A stretch of 45,799 nt of DNA from Tolypothrix campylonemoides VB511288 (GCA_000828075.3 JXCB02000019.1:1-45799), one strand, 5' to 3'. Counted from the first letter of the stretch, positions 25,301 through 33,904 are shown. Numbers and translations: made by a program. The notes: generated by a model not told the origin, from the letters alone.

Positions 25301-25756
25301 ATTGCTTCTTCTTGGAAGCAAGCTAGAATAGACCTTTGGCGGTATGCCAATCGATTATTACGCGAACCCTTGATGGCTAGCCGTCTCGGTCCCGAATTGT
25401 TTAGACCATTTACAGCTAATCAAATGGTTGCTATTTTGCAAACAATTGGGCGAGGGATGCGGAATGGTTGTCCAGTTGCAGTTTATTTTGTAGACGCAGC
25501 TTGGGCGATTCAATCTACGAAGGATAAACCCGACTCTGGGCGAGACAGTATGTTGGTTCAAATGCGAATCATTTTAGAAGAATGCGTAAATCATCCTGAC
25601 CCTGTAATTCGGGAAATTTATCAAGAACTTTACGGTACATTTTTGACACCTCTGCGACGAATTGAAGGGGTTATATACCCGGAAGGTCTGCGTTCAAAAG
25701 AAGAGTTTGTAGACGAAGAAGATTTTGATGAATTTTCCGCATTACTAGAGATGTAG
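22343..25756 (+). CDS. pPIWI_RE-associated superfamily 2 helicase with Cys cluster (DinG/XPD-like)
   Basis: 1137 residues. Walker A GLPGAGKTT at 241-249, Walker B VVFDEAD with DEAD at 429-432, motif III-like MTSATS near 756-761 and motif VI QTIGRGMRNG at 1033-1042. Five cysteines between motifs I and II (334, 354, 370, 372, 378) lie where XPD/DinG helicases hold a 4Fe-4S cluster. Helicases of this type unwind DNA or RNA-DNA hybrids 5' to 3'. The N-terminal ~200 residues are a cassette-specific region. A DinG-type helicase between REase and pPIWI_RE genes is the published arrangement of this system. The 99-bp gap to the next gene suggests one transcript. Confidence 0.85.
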   Translation: MRIKPDFWQGADRICWLCVLMEEFIGTDLLEYAPVAMSGMASILNAPKLKQARQAIFNMRQMSLTYVTEQSVKHAVAIYNDHHYCNKTKGTYEIDAQTLRFKRTDPLEDPLISKARKILSAPMSYQLHSATVADPRQAMVVSLGQETTAIRVPINPITTPLAERRTHSLNRQPKGKIRIPLKELRDLAIEMDERESKNPERRPGNWASRFEHFDLMIPSIGKGLRKEDDTLELEGIKHLIGLPGAGKTTLLVLTAIWLGRNGYKAIFLFPSIEVARQYMAQLAFHEVKVGMLVGQSDETRRRHADNIAEAIAAGGGNGGFAHTLEGAEVFGLNCVLPAFSNADTSMWGFGYAPCEEILQGGGKKGQMKKCLCPLWTMCGRNKAPRDLISADIWVGHVRSLDTQVPPHAIREQLRYFELIARTFDVVVFDEADMVQSVLDAYGAATLSISGSDKSIHREILEQIHNRFARGENHRLSDRDVELYSRDLAEFGNHNTSLMTAIQNMPSSRVGERYENQLLTVLRLLSDLLDGFEKYSKRDRLDDLEVKLGFSKSRALTEIWESAAYRAFYNRTGIEETDWAKADLCAQILETNRNVLEPHWKNLIKHFRRYLAENSIKQRDKIVEEIAELFLPLCFLDRSPPTEANDVITLLVSVTFMILGYQRIVPGTRTMVAEGLIREPIVESTATPELRKIIPENILGSFSGVKYSFKKAQTTRTTARNVELSYITFVGAPRMLMHRFYKLLEADGEQSGPAILMTSATSFLEASPAYHINAGPHYLLKPRQSEHDPERSVYRFKWIPDRERGDEPLRYSGAGELQERNLKRMVDALVRGGTTKSEIFKSIRNFDVKHGIHRKAALIVNSYEQARTIKKFLNDHHSEIGRRTKAVVRYLREGEQPIDFVTTAQCEALGDDETCDILIFPILAIGRGVNIVFTKGQRKLDAAIGSIYFLTRPHPSTDDMQLLYSLAGQSTQDFDSKVFTEAENLSAIASSWKQARIDLWRYANRLLREPLMASRLGPELFRPFTANQMVAILQTIGRGMRNGCPVAVYFVDAAWAIQSTKDKPDSGRDSMLVQMRIILEECVNHPDPVIREIYQELYGTFLTPLRRIEGVIYPEGLRSKEEFVDEEDFDEFSALLEM

Positions 25757-25855
25757 TGCGTAATTTACTTTTAAATCATGCGCCGAAAAGAAGAGTTAAT
25801 GTACTGAGACAAGTTCACTAATTTTCAGAATTACATAATTATTGGAGATGTAATA

Positions 25856-28800
25856 ATGGGTAGCAATTTTTCTGATGAATTTGAGTTTAATGTAGCTGGC
25901 TTCCCCGTAGGGGTAGATTTATCCGAACTGGATGAAGACGACGTAACTGAAACAAATTCACTTTCGGAATCCTTTTATATTCCACTAGGGAAGCCTAAAA
26001 GTGTCAAACGTTTCCCTCTAGCCTTTACGATACCAGACGATTTGCCGACCGTATTGGTGGAGGGCTATACGCTTGCCTGGACAAAGGTTGCTCTAGGCAA
26101 TTTAGCCGCGATTCAAAAAGGGAATCGCACTGATGGACAGAAAAATGTTAAAAATCTTCCCTATGCTTCACTGCAGGGACTTCTGGAAGTAGGACTCGAA
26201 AATCTAGCACGACTGGACTCAGATTTAGGTCTTAGCCCCTTTGCTTTAAATACTAAAAGTACAAGCGAACCAGAACCTTTTGCCTATTTGATTGATGACA
26301 GTTTAGAAGCGATTAAAAAATCTATTCAAACACTACTCAACGACTGGATTACTAACTTTCTTAGACCGTATGCTAAACGAGAAAAAGTGTCCGAGGAAAT
26401 TCTTGACCGACTCGAAGAATTGGGAGAAAACGAAGAACTTTTAAGTATTACACCCTTTAAATACCAAGCTTTACCTTGGCCTTGGTCTGAGCAAACAGGT
26501 ACAACCAATCCCGATACCAGAAAAAACAAATATTTGTATCGGGTTCTAGCTGACTACGTAGCTCGCCAAATTGCTGGTAAAGAAATTTTTCAAGGGCTAG
26601 GTCTAATGAAGCGGATTATTTCCAGTAGCGGTGGACTAACTTCTGGCGTTGCAGAACTAATTACCGCTCCAATCAGTATCTCTGATAAATCCGAAAAAGG
26701 TACATTCAGTCTTGTGGTACGTCTAGAGATAATAACATATCCTTCGATTCATCAGCCTTTGTTGAAAATTGATGTTTCTAAGCGGCGCTGGATAAGTCAG
26801 TTGAAATCTCCTGAGTTTGATCGTAATGATATTACTGGCTTTGTCTTTTCTAAAGATTCTACCGATCGCGCCTTTAGTTACCGAGTAATTTGCAAAAAGG
26901 ATGATAAGAAAAACTGGCAGTGGACGACAGATAAAGACTTTGAAGCGTTGCGTCGCGAACTGAGGCTAAAAATGCAACCGTTTAGCGGGCAAGATATTGC
27001 ACTGGGTAAAGCCAACGACAACAACAATACAGTAGTACTGACTTACCGCAACGGGCTTCAGGACGGTGCAAAAGAATATGGAATTAAGGCAGGTGTACCG
27101 GAGACTGATAAGTTAGAAGCATTTGAGGCAATTGCGAAAATTCTTAAACCGATTGGAATTCAAGAATTTGAGGGTTACTCGCAGCTTGTATCCAGCCACA
27201 ATCCAGACGATACAGCATCACGCATGATTAATCTCCCCACACTGCTTGGTGCATGTCTTGAAGCTCTTGAAACAAATTGCCACCTAGATTTTACCCCAAA
27301 ATATCTCAAGCAATTTGACGATAGCCAACTCAACAGCTTGCTACGCAAACACTTTGATATTGGTTTAGAAGGGATTTATCAGGGAAGAAAAGCTCTCCAA
27401 TTTGGTAACTCCAAATCGAAAGACCAGACAAATGAACTTGTATCCCTTATTCGGGCAAACCAAGAGGCTTTGCGGCGACTTTACCCTAATGAACGGTTGT
27501 TACTCATCATCTTCTATGAAAACGAGTTGCAAACAGAGATGAAATTGCTAGAGGCAATTATCCGTGTTTTGTGGGGAGAAACAATTGAATTTCTAGTCAC
27601 TCGTTTACCAGCAAATACTCATGGGCCGAGAGAAGCATTACCAGGCAAAGAATTAAAAGCCAAGGAGCGTTCGGAATGCCGACGTGAGGCGTGGCAACCT
27701 ATTGTAGAGCAACTTGCTGTACGCGAACAGCGAACTTTTTGCTTGATAATGGCGCGGGAATTTTACCCAGATCCCAAGGGACAGAACAATCCAAAACATG
27801 ATGATAGGGTGAATAAGCCTTCAACTCGCCAAGCTTTGGCTGCAATGGCTGGTTCTTGCGTACAGTTTGTCTTACCAATTGAGAAGACTCAAGCAACAAA
27901 ACTTTTCAAACTAGGAGATTTCTTCCATCGAGTACAAGCAGCTCTGAAAGATTTGCTGTCTGCCCATTCTGGTCGCATTGATGGCGTGCAAGAGAAGGTT
28001 GACAAGTATCTGAAAGATATTCCCCCAGAAGCTAGACCAAAAGAAATTTTGGCAATTACAGTTGTCCGCAAACAGAGGGGTCGCGTTCGCGGTCGCATCG
28101 AAAATACATTTTTAGCAGTAGCAATGCGCCTCAAGGTAGATACAGGCAAGTGTGAACTTTGCTGCGCTTACGACAAAGGAAATACTTTAGCAATCAGCCC
28201 CTGGAGCAGTTTTTCCGATGCGATCGCGTTTATTGCCCAACTTTCTCCGATCAAACTGGGTGATAAAAATGAAGTGCGTAAGACTCGATTCATGGAATTC
28301 GTTAAACAGATTATTTCTAATTCTGTGGATGAAGGGGCACAACCACTGGTAATGATTGATTCTTCTAACTGTGTCCAACTGTGGCCTTGGTTAAAAGATG
28401 TTGAAATTAACGCCAATCAAATTGACCTTGGGCAGCAGTATCAGTGGATGCAGGACGAGTGGCAAGGCGCACGCATAGTTCGGATTCGCCAAGACCTTGC
28501 CCCTGGAATTATTGATAAAAAAGAAAGGCTGCTAGCTGAAACCTCTTTAGAAGACACACGGTCTAAAGAGGAATTAAAAAAATTGCCCCCAACCCTCAAA
28601 CTACCTTCTGCATCTAGTTCAAGTGGATTATTCAGACTCAGCGCAACCAACCAAACTGAGTGTGTTGCTTATCTATCTGTGGGAGGTAAAACACTCCACC
28701 AGTATTTACGTGGTCAAAGTTGCTATCGCCCAACGCAAATAAATACACTTGTAATTCTAAAAAAAGACGATGATTCACGAGAAAAAGTTTGTAACCAGGC

Positions 28801-29071
28801 TGGGTTAGAGGTTCATCAACTTTCGGAGAAACCACCATTTTTGGATCAGTGGCCTACTCCAAACCCCCTTGAGATTGTTGTTACGTTACGCCAACCGCAG
28901 GATGACTCTGATTGTCTAGCTTCCCTTGTGGAATCACTGCGCTATAGTTTTGGTCATTATAGCGAGTGGACTGTTTTACCCGCACCCCTGTTTTTTGAGC
29001 GTGTTGTGCGGGACTATATTAGCGAGTTTGCGATTGAAGATGAGGATACTGAAGTGGAGGCAGAGTCGTAG
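25856..29071 (+). CDS. pPIWI_RE protein (prokaryotic Argonaute-like, RE clade)
   Basis: 1071 residues, a usual length for the family. The N-terminal ~450 residues resemble the pPIWI_RE-specific N domain. The MID-like part is about 520-680 (EALRRLYPNERLLLIIFYEN). The C-terminal RNase H-like part carries ITVVRKQRGRVRGRIENTF, MIDSSNCVQLWPWLKD at 833-848 and ARIVRIRQDLAPG at 872-884. It ends with LRYSFGHYSEWTVLPAPLF at 1028-1046, the hallmark terminus of the family. pPIWI_RE proteins are predicted to bind RNA-DNA hybrids through conserved Arg and Glu residues and recruit the REase and helicase. A start with GGAG 10 nt upstream supports ATG 25856. Whether all slicer residues are intact cannot be judged by eye. 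Confidence 0.85.
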   Translation: MGSNFSDEFEFNVAGFPVGVDLSELDEDDVTETNSLSESFYIPLGKPKSVKRFPLAFTIPDDLPTVLVEGYTLAWTKVALGNLAAIQKGNRTDGQKNVKNLPYASLQGLLEVGLENLARLDSDLGLSPFALNTKSTSEPEPFAYLIDDSLEAIKKSIQTLLNDWITNFLRPYAKREKVSEEILDRLEELGENEELLSITPFKYQALPWPWSEQTGTTNPDTRKNKYLYRVLADYVARQIAGKEIFQGLGLMKRIISSSGGLTSGVAELITAPISISDKSEKGTFSLVVRLEIITYPSIHQPLLKIDVSKRRWISQLKSPEFDRNDITGFVFSKDSTDRAFSYRVICKKDDKKNWQWTTDKDFEALRRELRLKMQPFSGQDIALGKANDNNNTVVLTYRNGLQDGAKEYGIKAGVPETDKLEAFEAIAKILKPIGIQEFEGYSQLVSSHNPDDTASRMINLPTLLGACLEALETNCHLDFTPKYLKQFDDSQLNSLLRKHFDIGLEGIYQGRKALQFGNSKSKDQTNELVSLIRANQEALRRLYPNERLLLIIFYENELQTEMKLLEAIIRVLWGETIEFLVTRLPANTHGPREALPGKELKAKERSECRREAWQPIVEQLAVREQRTFCLIMAREFYPDPKGQNNPKHDDRVNKPSTRQALAAMAGSCVQFVLPIEKTQATKLFKLGDFFHRVQAALKDLLSAHSGRIDGVQEKVDKYLKDIPPEARPKEILAITVVRKQRGRVRGRIENTFLAVAMRLKVDTGKCELCCAYDKGNTLAISPWSSFSDAIAFIAQLSPIKLGDKNEVRKTRFMEFVKQIISNSVDEGAQPLVMIDSSNCVQLWPWLKDVEINANQIDLGQQYQWMQDEWQGARIVRIRQDLAPGIIDKKERLLAETSLEDTRSKEELKKLPPTLKLPSASSSSGLFRLSATNQTECVAYLSVGGKTLHQYLRGQSCYRPTQINTLVILKKDDDSREKVCNQAGLEVHQLSEKPPFLDQWPTPNPLEIVVTLRQPQDDSDCLASLVESLRYSFGHYSEWTVLPAPLFFERVVRDYISEFAIEDEDTEVEAES

Positions 29072-29087
29072 AAAGGACGCTCACAAA

Positions 29088-29219
29088 GTGCTCACGCCTG
29101 CGAGGACAAGCTGTAAATTAGGACAGCTTGTAAAGGACTGTTACGCCACCTATACCGCTGTTAATTGGTACATATGTATTAAAAGAGATGGTAAATTAAT
29201 TAAGGTGCGATTGGAGTAG
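29088..29219 (+). CDS. Possible 43-aa peptide downstream of pPIWI_RE
   Basis: A GTG at 29088, preceded by GAAAGGA at a usable distance, opens a short frame containing KLGQLVKDCYATYTAVNWYI and ending GKLIKVRLE. It starts 17 bp after the pPIWI_RE stop and may be co-transcribed. The frame is also open upstream into the pPIWI_RE gene, so it could be chance. Confidence 0.3.
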   Translation: MLTPARTSCKLGQLVKDCYATYTAVNWYICIKRDGKLIKVRLE

Positions 29220-29225
29220 CAAGCG

Positions 29226-29309
29226 ATGACCGACTTAGAAAAAGCTAAACATGCAGCTCTCCGTGTTCGCCAATTACGAGTTTCTCTTAATTACTGTGTG
29301 GATGGTTGA
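29226..29309 (+). CDS. Possible 27-aa leader or truncated ORF
   Basis: ATG 29226 with GGAG upstream encodes MTDLEKAKHAALRVRQLRVS and seven more residues before TGA. Codon use looks coding; it may be a truncated gene. The rest of 29310-29827 has no gene: a dispersed GC-rich repeat (29455-29525), a hairpin and an inverted repeat, listed separately. Confidence 0.3.
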   Translation: MTDLEKAKHAALRVRQLRVSLNYCVDG

Positions 29310-29554
29310 AGAAACTCGGACAAATTATTAGGTGTTTGGTCATGCCTCCTCACCAGTTGACTTGGACAGGATTAGTTACAAGACGAAGCAGAAGTACATA
29401 GTAAATGTTGTGGGTGGCATAGGTACTCGGTACACGGCGTTCGAGTTGCTTATTTGATGGCGCGATTGCGCGAACGCGAGTGCGTGTCCCTTTGGGACTC
29501 AGCGCAGTGCTATGCAGGGCAATCGTTAGAGAGGGGCGATTAAACACAGTCAAC

Positions 29555-29580
29555 TACCCCGCCCATAATTGGACGGGGTA
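29555..29580. terminator. GC-rich hairpin, possible terminator or IS200/IS605-type end
   Basis: TACCCCGCCC (29555-29564) pairs with GGACGGGGTA (29571-29580) around a 6-nt loop. It could terminate the pPIWI_RE transcript, though no T-run follows. Similar CCCCGCCC hairpins occur at the ends of IS200/IS605-TnpB elements in cyanobacteria; that link is from memory and unproven here. Confidence 0.4.
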
Positions 29581-29706
29581 TTCTCCTACACCATGATGGG
29601 ATAGGGATTAGTTATGTCACCAAGGCTTGTTTGCGCGATTGTGGCGGACGATGGCTGGTTGCTCGCCGTGATCGCACTTGGATGTGTAATCGCATCTCAC
29701 TGACAG

Positions 29707-29735
29707 GACTTACGCTTGTGACAGTTGCGTAAGTC
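29707..29735. repeat. Perfect 9-bp inverted repeat resembling MITE ends
   Basis: GACTTACGC (29707-29715) and GCGTAAGTC (29727-29735), 11 bp apart. The same GGACTTACGC sequence begins the MITEs at 43855 and 45674, so this may be a shrunken relative or two abutting ends. Confidence 0.55.
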
Positions 29736-29827
29736 GTGATTTTAAAATGTGTAAAAAAAATGCGTATCCAGGTGAAGGGTCGCTTTGCGGTCGAGTAATC
29801 GCTATTCCCTGACCCTCACAATCACGA

Positions 29828-32800
29828 CTACTGTGCATTATCAATACCATCACACAGGAGGCGATCACTCTCACTCACATTGGGGCTAGTCTTCAGATAG
29901 TCACGCAACCAATTACAGCCGCGCACCAGTAGATTATCCAGTTGAGCATCGAGATCCAAAATTCCTTCTGTACCGTCGAGTTGCCAGATTCTCACCGTTT
30001 TGTCCTCACCGCAGGATGCAATCGTCTTACCATCGGGACTAAAATTCACACCCAATACCCTATCAGTATGCCCCTGAAAAGTTTGAAGCAGCGTACCATC
30101 TAAAGCCCAGAGTTTGACTGTTTTGTCATTACTAGCAGAAGCAATCATTTGACCATCCGGGCTGAAACTCACTTTGTTCACAATATCGCTATGCTGCAAG
30201 GTTTCCACTAGCGTTCCATCAATCCGCCAGAGTTTCACAGTTGCGTCAAAACTAGCCGAAGCAATCATACCACCTTGTGGACTAAAACTAACACTCCAGA
30301 CGCGATCGCTATGCCCCTCAATAGTTTTTAAATGTGTGCCATCAATGTGCCAAAGTCTCACTGTTTTGTCATGGCTAGCAGAAGCAATCATCTGACCATC
30401 AGGACTGAAATTTACTCCATAAACCCAATCGCTGTGTCCCTCAAAAATTTGTAGAGGTTCGCCATTGATGTGCCAGAGTCTCACCGTTGTATCATGGCTA
30501 GACGTGGCAATTATCTGACCATCGGGACTGAAACTTACTCCATAAACCCTATTGGTATGCCCTCGAAATGTTTGCAGTTCAGTACCTTCAATGCTCCAGA
30601 GTTTCACCGTTGTGTCATCACTCGCCGAGGCAATTGTTTTGCCATCGGGACTGAAAGTAACGTTAAAGACCCTATCACTGTGCCTTCGGAAAATTCGCAA
30701 GGGTGTGCCGTCAAGTTGCCAAAGTCTTACTGTTCTATCCCAACTACCAGAAGCAAGCGTCTGACCATCGGGACTGAAGCTTACACTCCATACCTTATCA
30801 GTATGTCCTGCAAAGGTTGTACCATCAATGCGCCATAGTCTAACCGTTTTGTCATCACTGGCAGAGGCGATTATGTTGCCATCAGGACTGAAGCTAATGC
30901 CATAAATTTTGTCATCATGTCCTTGAAAGGTTTGCAGTAGCGTACCATCAATACGCCAAAGTTTGATTGTTTTATCGGAGCTAGCTGAGGCTATTTTCTG
31001 ACTATCTGGACTGAAACTTACGGTATTAACAACATCACTATGCCCAAAGAAAGTTTGCAATAGTGTTCCATCAATGCGCCAAAGTTTTACTGTATGGTCA
31101 TCACTAGCTGAAGCAATCATCTGACCATCAGGGCTGAAACTCACTCGGTTGACACTTTCAGTATGCCCCTCAAAAGTGTGTAGTAATGTGCCATCGATGT
31201 GCCAAAGCCTTACCATTTGGTCAAGACTAGCCTCGGCTAGCATTTGACCATCAGGGCTGAAAATCACCCCGTAAGCCATGTCACTATGCTGAAGTGTTTG
31301 TAGAAGTGTGCCGTCAAGCTGCCAGAGTTTCACCGTTTTGTCATCACTGGCTGAAGTAACGATTTGACCATCGGGACTAAAGCTCACCTTATTGACCATC
31401 TTGCTATGTCCCTCGAAGCTTTGCAACAACTTACCATTAATGTGCCAAAGTCTTACTATAGTGTCAGCACAAGCCGAGGCAATCATCTGACCATCAGGAC
31501 TGACACTCACCCCATAAACCCAATCACTATGTGGAAATGTTTGCTGTAGTGTGCCATCAATTTGCCAAAGTTTCACAGTTTTGTCGTGACTTGCAGAGGC
31601 AATCATCCGACCATCAGAACTGAAGTTTACGTCATTGACTTTGTTAGTATGACCTTGGAAACGATTACGCTCTTGAATGTCATAGATCGCTTGCCGTAGA
31701 CCATATACAGTTGCACGCTTGATATCATCTGTCGGTGCTTGTGTCCGCTGTAATTTTATACCAGCCTGGACAGCGTTTACTAATGCATCAAGCTGGTCGT
31801 GCAACAGAATCTGTTTCTGAGATAGCTGAACCAGTGTATTGATCTCAGAAATTTCTGCCTGTCGTCGTAATTCTTCCTGTAATTTTCTCCCCCTATCCTC
31901 ATACTCTCGACTTTTTCTGATAAATGCTTTTTCATCTGGCGTGATTTCGTCGCCTCGTTTCTCTATCCAATCCTCTGCTTCCGCCAAGAGTGCTTTTTGT
32001 AATAATCCGCCATCATCACGGTTAATTGCTTCCCATCGCTCAATTGCATCTCTCAGGCGTTCTTGCCAAGTGCGGAACTTATGATTTTCCTCCATCCACT
32101 GATCCAAATGATCCCATCCCCTAATCAGGGCTTCATGCACAACTTCAACTGTTTCTTCCTTAGTTGCCTCGTCTCGCCCAGTTACAACTAATCGTTTATC
32201 AGCTAGGTGTTTTACCAAATCCCAGTTGTCTTTTCCAACCTGAGTGCAGGTTGCGAGTCTGCGGGTGTCCTGCTTCTTTTCCTCAAAATTCACCAATTGA
32301 ATAAAGATTCGTTTGACCCGTTGCTGGTCTTGCTCATTGAGTGCTTCAAACACCTGATCTGCATGATTAGCTAGGGCTTTTTCTACACCACCTATTTCCT
32401 TGTAAGCACTATGATTCAGTAAACAGTTTCTCTGCTTTTCCCATAACTGGGTCAAAGCAAACTCCAAGCATGGTAGAATTCCAGGCTGTCCGACAACAGC
32501 ATCTAGGATGCGTTCCGTAAGACATTCCTCAATCGTCACTTTCTGCTTTGCGGCTGGCTTTTCAATCGCCTCTTGCAGTTCTTTGCGGGTCATGGGACAC
32601 AGTAATTCCGGCTTAAATTCCTGCAACGCATTGCCAAGAGGATAGTCAAGGGCTTGTCCTAAAAAGTCATCGCGTAGGGTTAAAACCACGATGAAATTTG
32701 GTGTTTGTCTGGCAGATGCTATTCGGACGGCTCTCAGCAATTGATTGAGAAATGGCTGGCGTTCATCTTCTGGGCTGATGGTGTACAGTTCCTCAAGCTG

Positions 32801-33724
32801 ATCAACAACTAATAGCAAGCGATGGTTACAGTGGTTATCCTGTAAGATGTCGGCTACCACATCCTGTAATGAATCAACACCCCGCCAGAGATTGTTAGCC
32901 AAGATTCTAGTTTCATGCCGTTGTTCATTATTGCTCATTGTCTCCCACTGAGGGATTAACAAAGAATTGAGCTTCTTAGCTAAGTTGTAAAAAGGACGGT
33001 TTTCGGGTCTGAAGTCACGGATGAGCCAGCCTCCTTCTTGACGCAGCTTGGGGATGAGTCCTGCGAAGACTACTGAGGACTTACCGCTTCCAGAACGCCC
33101 AATTACGGGAACTAATGGCTTTTTTCGCACTGCTGTCACTAGCTGTTCAACAAAAGTATCCCGCCCAAAGAAAAACTCTGAATCTTCTTCTTGGAAAGCC
33201 AACAGACCGCGATAGGGACAGGGGGGAATAACCAGAGACTGGGGCAGCGGGACTTTCTGATGTTTTTTAGATTTTGTGACTTGATATCCGTTATTTCTGC
33301 GACGCTCCCACTCTCCCTCTTCGCCCCTTTTACCAAACAGCCTATCCAGGTTTTCCTGCTTGTCTCCATTCAGCAGCTTCAGCACAAAGCACCATTCGCG
33401 GGTGCCAGTAATTGTCTTGGAGTTGCTTGCGCGGCGTTTGTCTTCTAAGATTCCTAAGGCTTCTAAGCAGTGAAGCGCATTGCGAATTTGCTCTGGCTCG
33501 ACCTTTTGACCTCGTTTGTCCGTCAAATTAGATAAATGGCGAAGTGTTGTCTTTGTCACCCATAAGTTAGTTTCTTCCCAATGATGCTTGACAGTTGTCT
33601 CAAAATATGAAAAATCATCTAGATTGTCTAAATCCCCGTCAGCAAGAGAGTGCAATGCCTCTACCAATATCCTTGCATTCTCTTTACCTGCTTTCCAGCT
33701 AAGATGCCGACCTTTATTGTTCAT
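29828..33724 (-). CDS. nSTAND NTPase with 14 C-terminal WD40 repeats
   Basis: 1298 residues from ATG 33724; the frame runs on to 33817 but that stretch is full of repeated operator-like motifs and is better read as promoter. An N-terminal winged-helix-like domain (about 1-120) precedes CPYRGLLAFQEEDSEFFFGR, the standard entry to the nSTAND1 NTPase. Walker A is GRSGSGKSS (about 209-217) and Walker B-like LLLVVDQLEEL follows. A coiled coil leads to fourteen WD40 units (FSPDGQMIASASxDKTVKLW), enough for two seven-bladed propellers. Such proteins sense a ligand through the repeats and switch an effector domain; some act in phage defence. No effector enzyme domain was seen at the N-terminus. The repeats are unusually alike. 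Confidence 0.85.
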   Translation of the reverse strand: MNNKGRHLSWKAGKENARILVEALHSLADGDLDNLDDFSYFETTVKHHWEETNLWVTKTTLRHLSNLTDKRGQKVEPEQIRNALHCLEALGILEDKRRASNSKTITGTREWCFVLKLLNGDKQENLDRLFGKRGEEGEWERRRNNGYQVTKSKKHQKVPLPQSLVIPPCPYRGLLAFQEEDSEFFFGRDTFVEQLVTAVRKKPLVPVIGRSGSGKSSVVFAGLIPKLRQEGGWLIRDFRPENRPFYNLAKKLNSLLIPQWETMSNNEQRHETRILANNLWRGVDSLQDVVADILQDNHCNHRLLLVVDQLEELYTISPEDERQPFLNQLLRAVRIASARQTPNFIVVLTLRDDFLGQALDYPLGNALQEFKPELLCPMTRKELQEAIEKPAAKQKVTIEECLTERILDAVVGQPGILPCLEFALTQLWEKQRNCLLNHSAYKEIGGVEKALANHADQVFEALNEQDQQRVKRIFIQLVNFEEKKQDTRRLATCTQVGKDNWDLVKHLADKRLVVTGRDEATKEETVEVVHEALIRGWDHLDQWMEENHKFRTWQERLRDAIERWEAINRDDGGLLQKALLAEAEDWIEKRGDEITPDEKAFIRKSREYEDRGRKLQEELRRQAEISEINTLVQLSQKQILLHDQLDALVNAVQAGIKLQRTQAPTDDIKRATVYGLRQAIYDIQERNRFQGHTNKVNDVNFSSDGRMIASASHDKTVKLWQIDGTLQQTFPHSDWVYGVSVSPDGQMIASACADTIVRLWHINGKLLQSFEGHSKMVNKVSFSPDGQIVTSASDDKTVKLWQLDGTLLQTLQHSDMAYGVIFSPDGQMLAEASLDQMVRLWHIDGTLLHTFEGHTESVNRVSFSPDGQMIASASDDHTVKLWRIDGTLLQTFFGHSDVVNTVSFSPDSQKIASASSDKTIKLWRIDGTLLQTFQGHDDKIYGISFSPDGNIIASASDDKTVRLWRIDGTTFAGHTDKVWSVSFSPDGQTLASGSWDRTVRLWQLDGTPLRIFRRHSDRVFNVTFSPDGKTIASASDDTTVKLWSIEGTELQTFRGHTNRVYGVSFSPDGQIIATSSHDTTVRLWHINGEPLQIFEGHSDWVYGVNFSPDGQMIASASHDKTVRLWHIDGTHLKTIEGHSDRVWSVSFSPQGGMIASASFDATVKLWRIDGTLVETLQHSDIVNKVSFSPDGQMIASASNDKTVKLWALDGTLLQTFQGHTDRVLGVNFSPDGKTIASCGEDKTVRIWQLDGTEGILDLDAQLDNLLVRGCNWLRDYLKTSPNVSESDRLLCDGIDNAQ

Positions 33725-33749
33725 GATAGAAAAGAAAAATTTTTGAAAA

Positions 33750-33854
33750 ACCTTGGGAATCCTAAGCTTTTTCCCAAGGATTATGTTTTCCCAAGGTTGT
33801 ATTCCTGATTTTACCAAGCTTTTAAGTACCTTGGGAAAATTTACTTGGGCAAAA
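33750..33854. promoter_or_regulatory. Cluster of CCTTGGGAA/TTCCCAAGG operator-like motifs
   Basis: ACCTTGGGAA at 33750-33759, TTCCCAAGGA at 33771-33780, TTCCCAAGGT at 33788-33797, ACCTTGGGAA at 33828-33837 and a weaker ACTTGGGCAA at 33843-33852. Alternating orientation makes large palindromes. They fill the gap between the STAND gene and the divergent short peptide gene, so a single regulator could control both directions. The STAND protein's own winged-helix domain is one candidate (inference). Confidence 0.65.
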
Positions 33855-33904
33855 TTAATCCTCTACTTTGGATTCTAGATTCAAGAATGTCTGAGGTAAG
33901 TCTT

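Noticed and set aside
29520-29600. Remnant of an IS200/IS605 TnpB element with guide RNA
   Set aside because: Only a hairpin of the right flavour is present; no TnpB or TnpA codons were found nearby.
30174-30838. Plus-strand open frames opposite the WD40 repeats
   Set aside because: They are repeated antisense shadows of the WD40 coding sequence.
33725-33817. N-terminal extension of the STAND gene to the TTG/GTG-type start upstream
   Set aside because: The extension covers repeated operator-like motifs and its peptide (IPKVFQKFFFS) looks non-coding; ATG 33724 is preferred.
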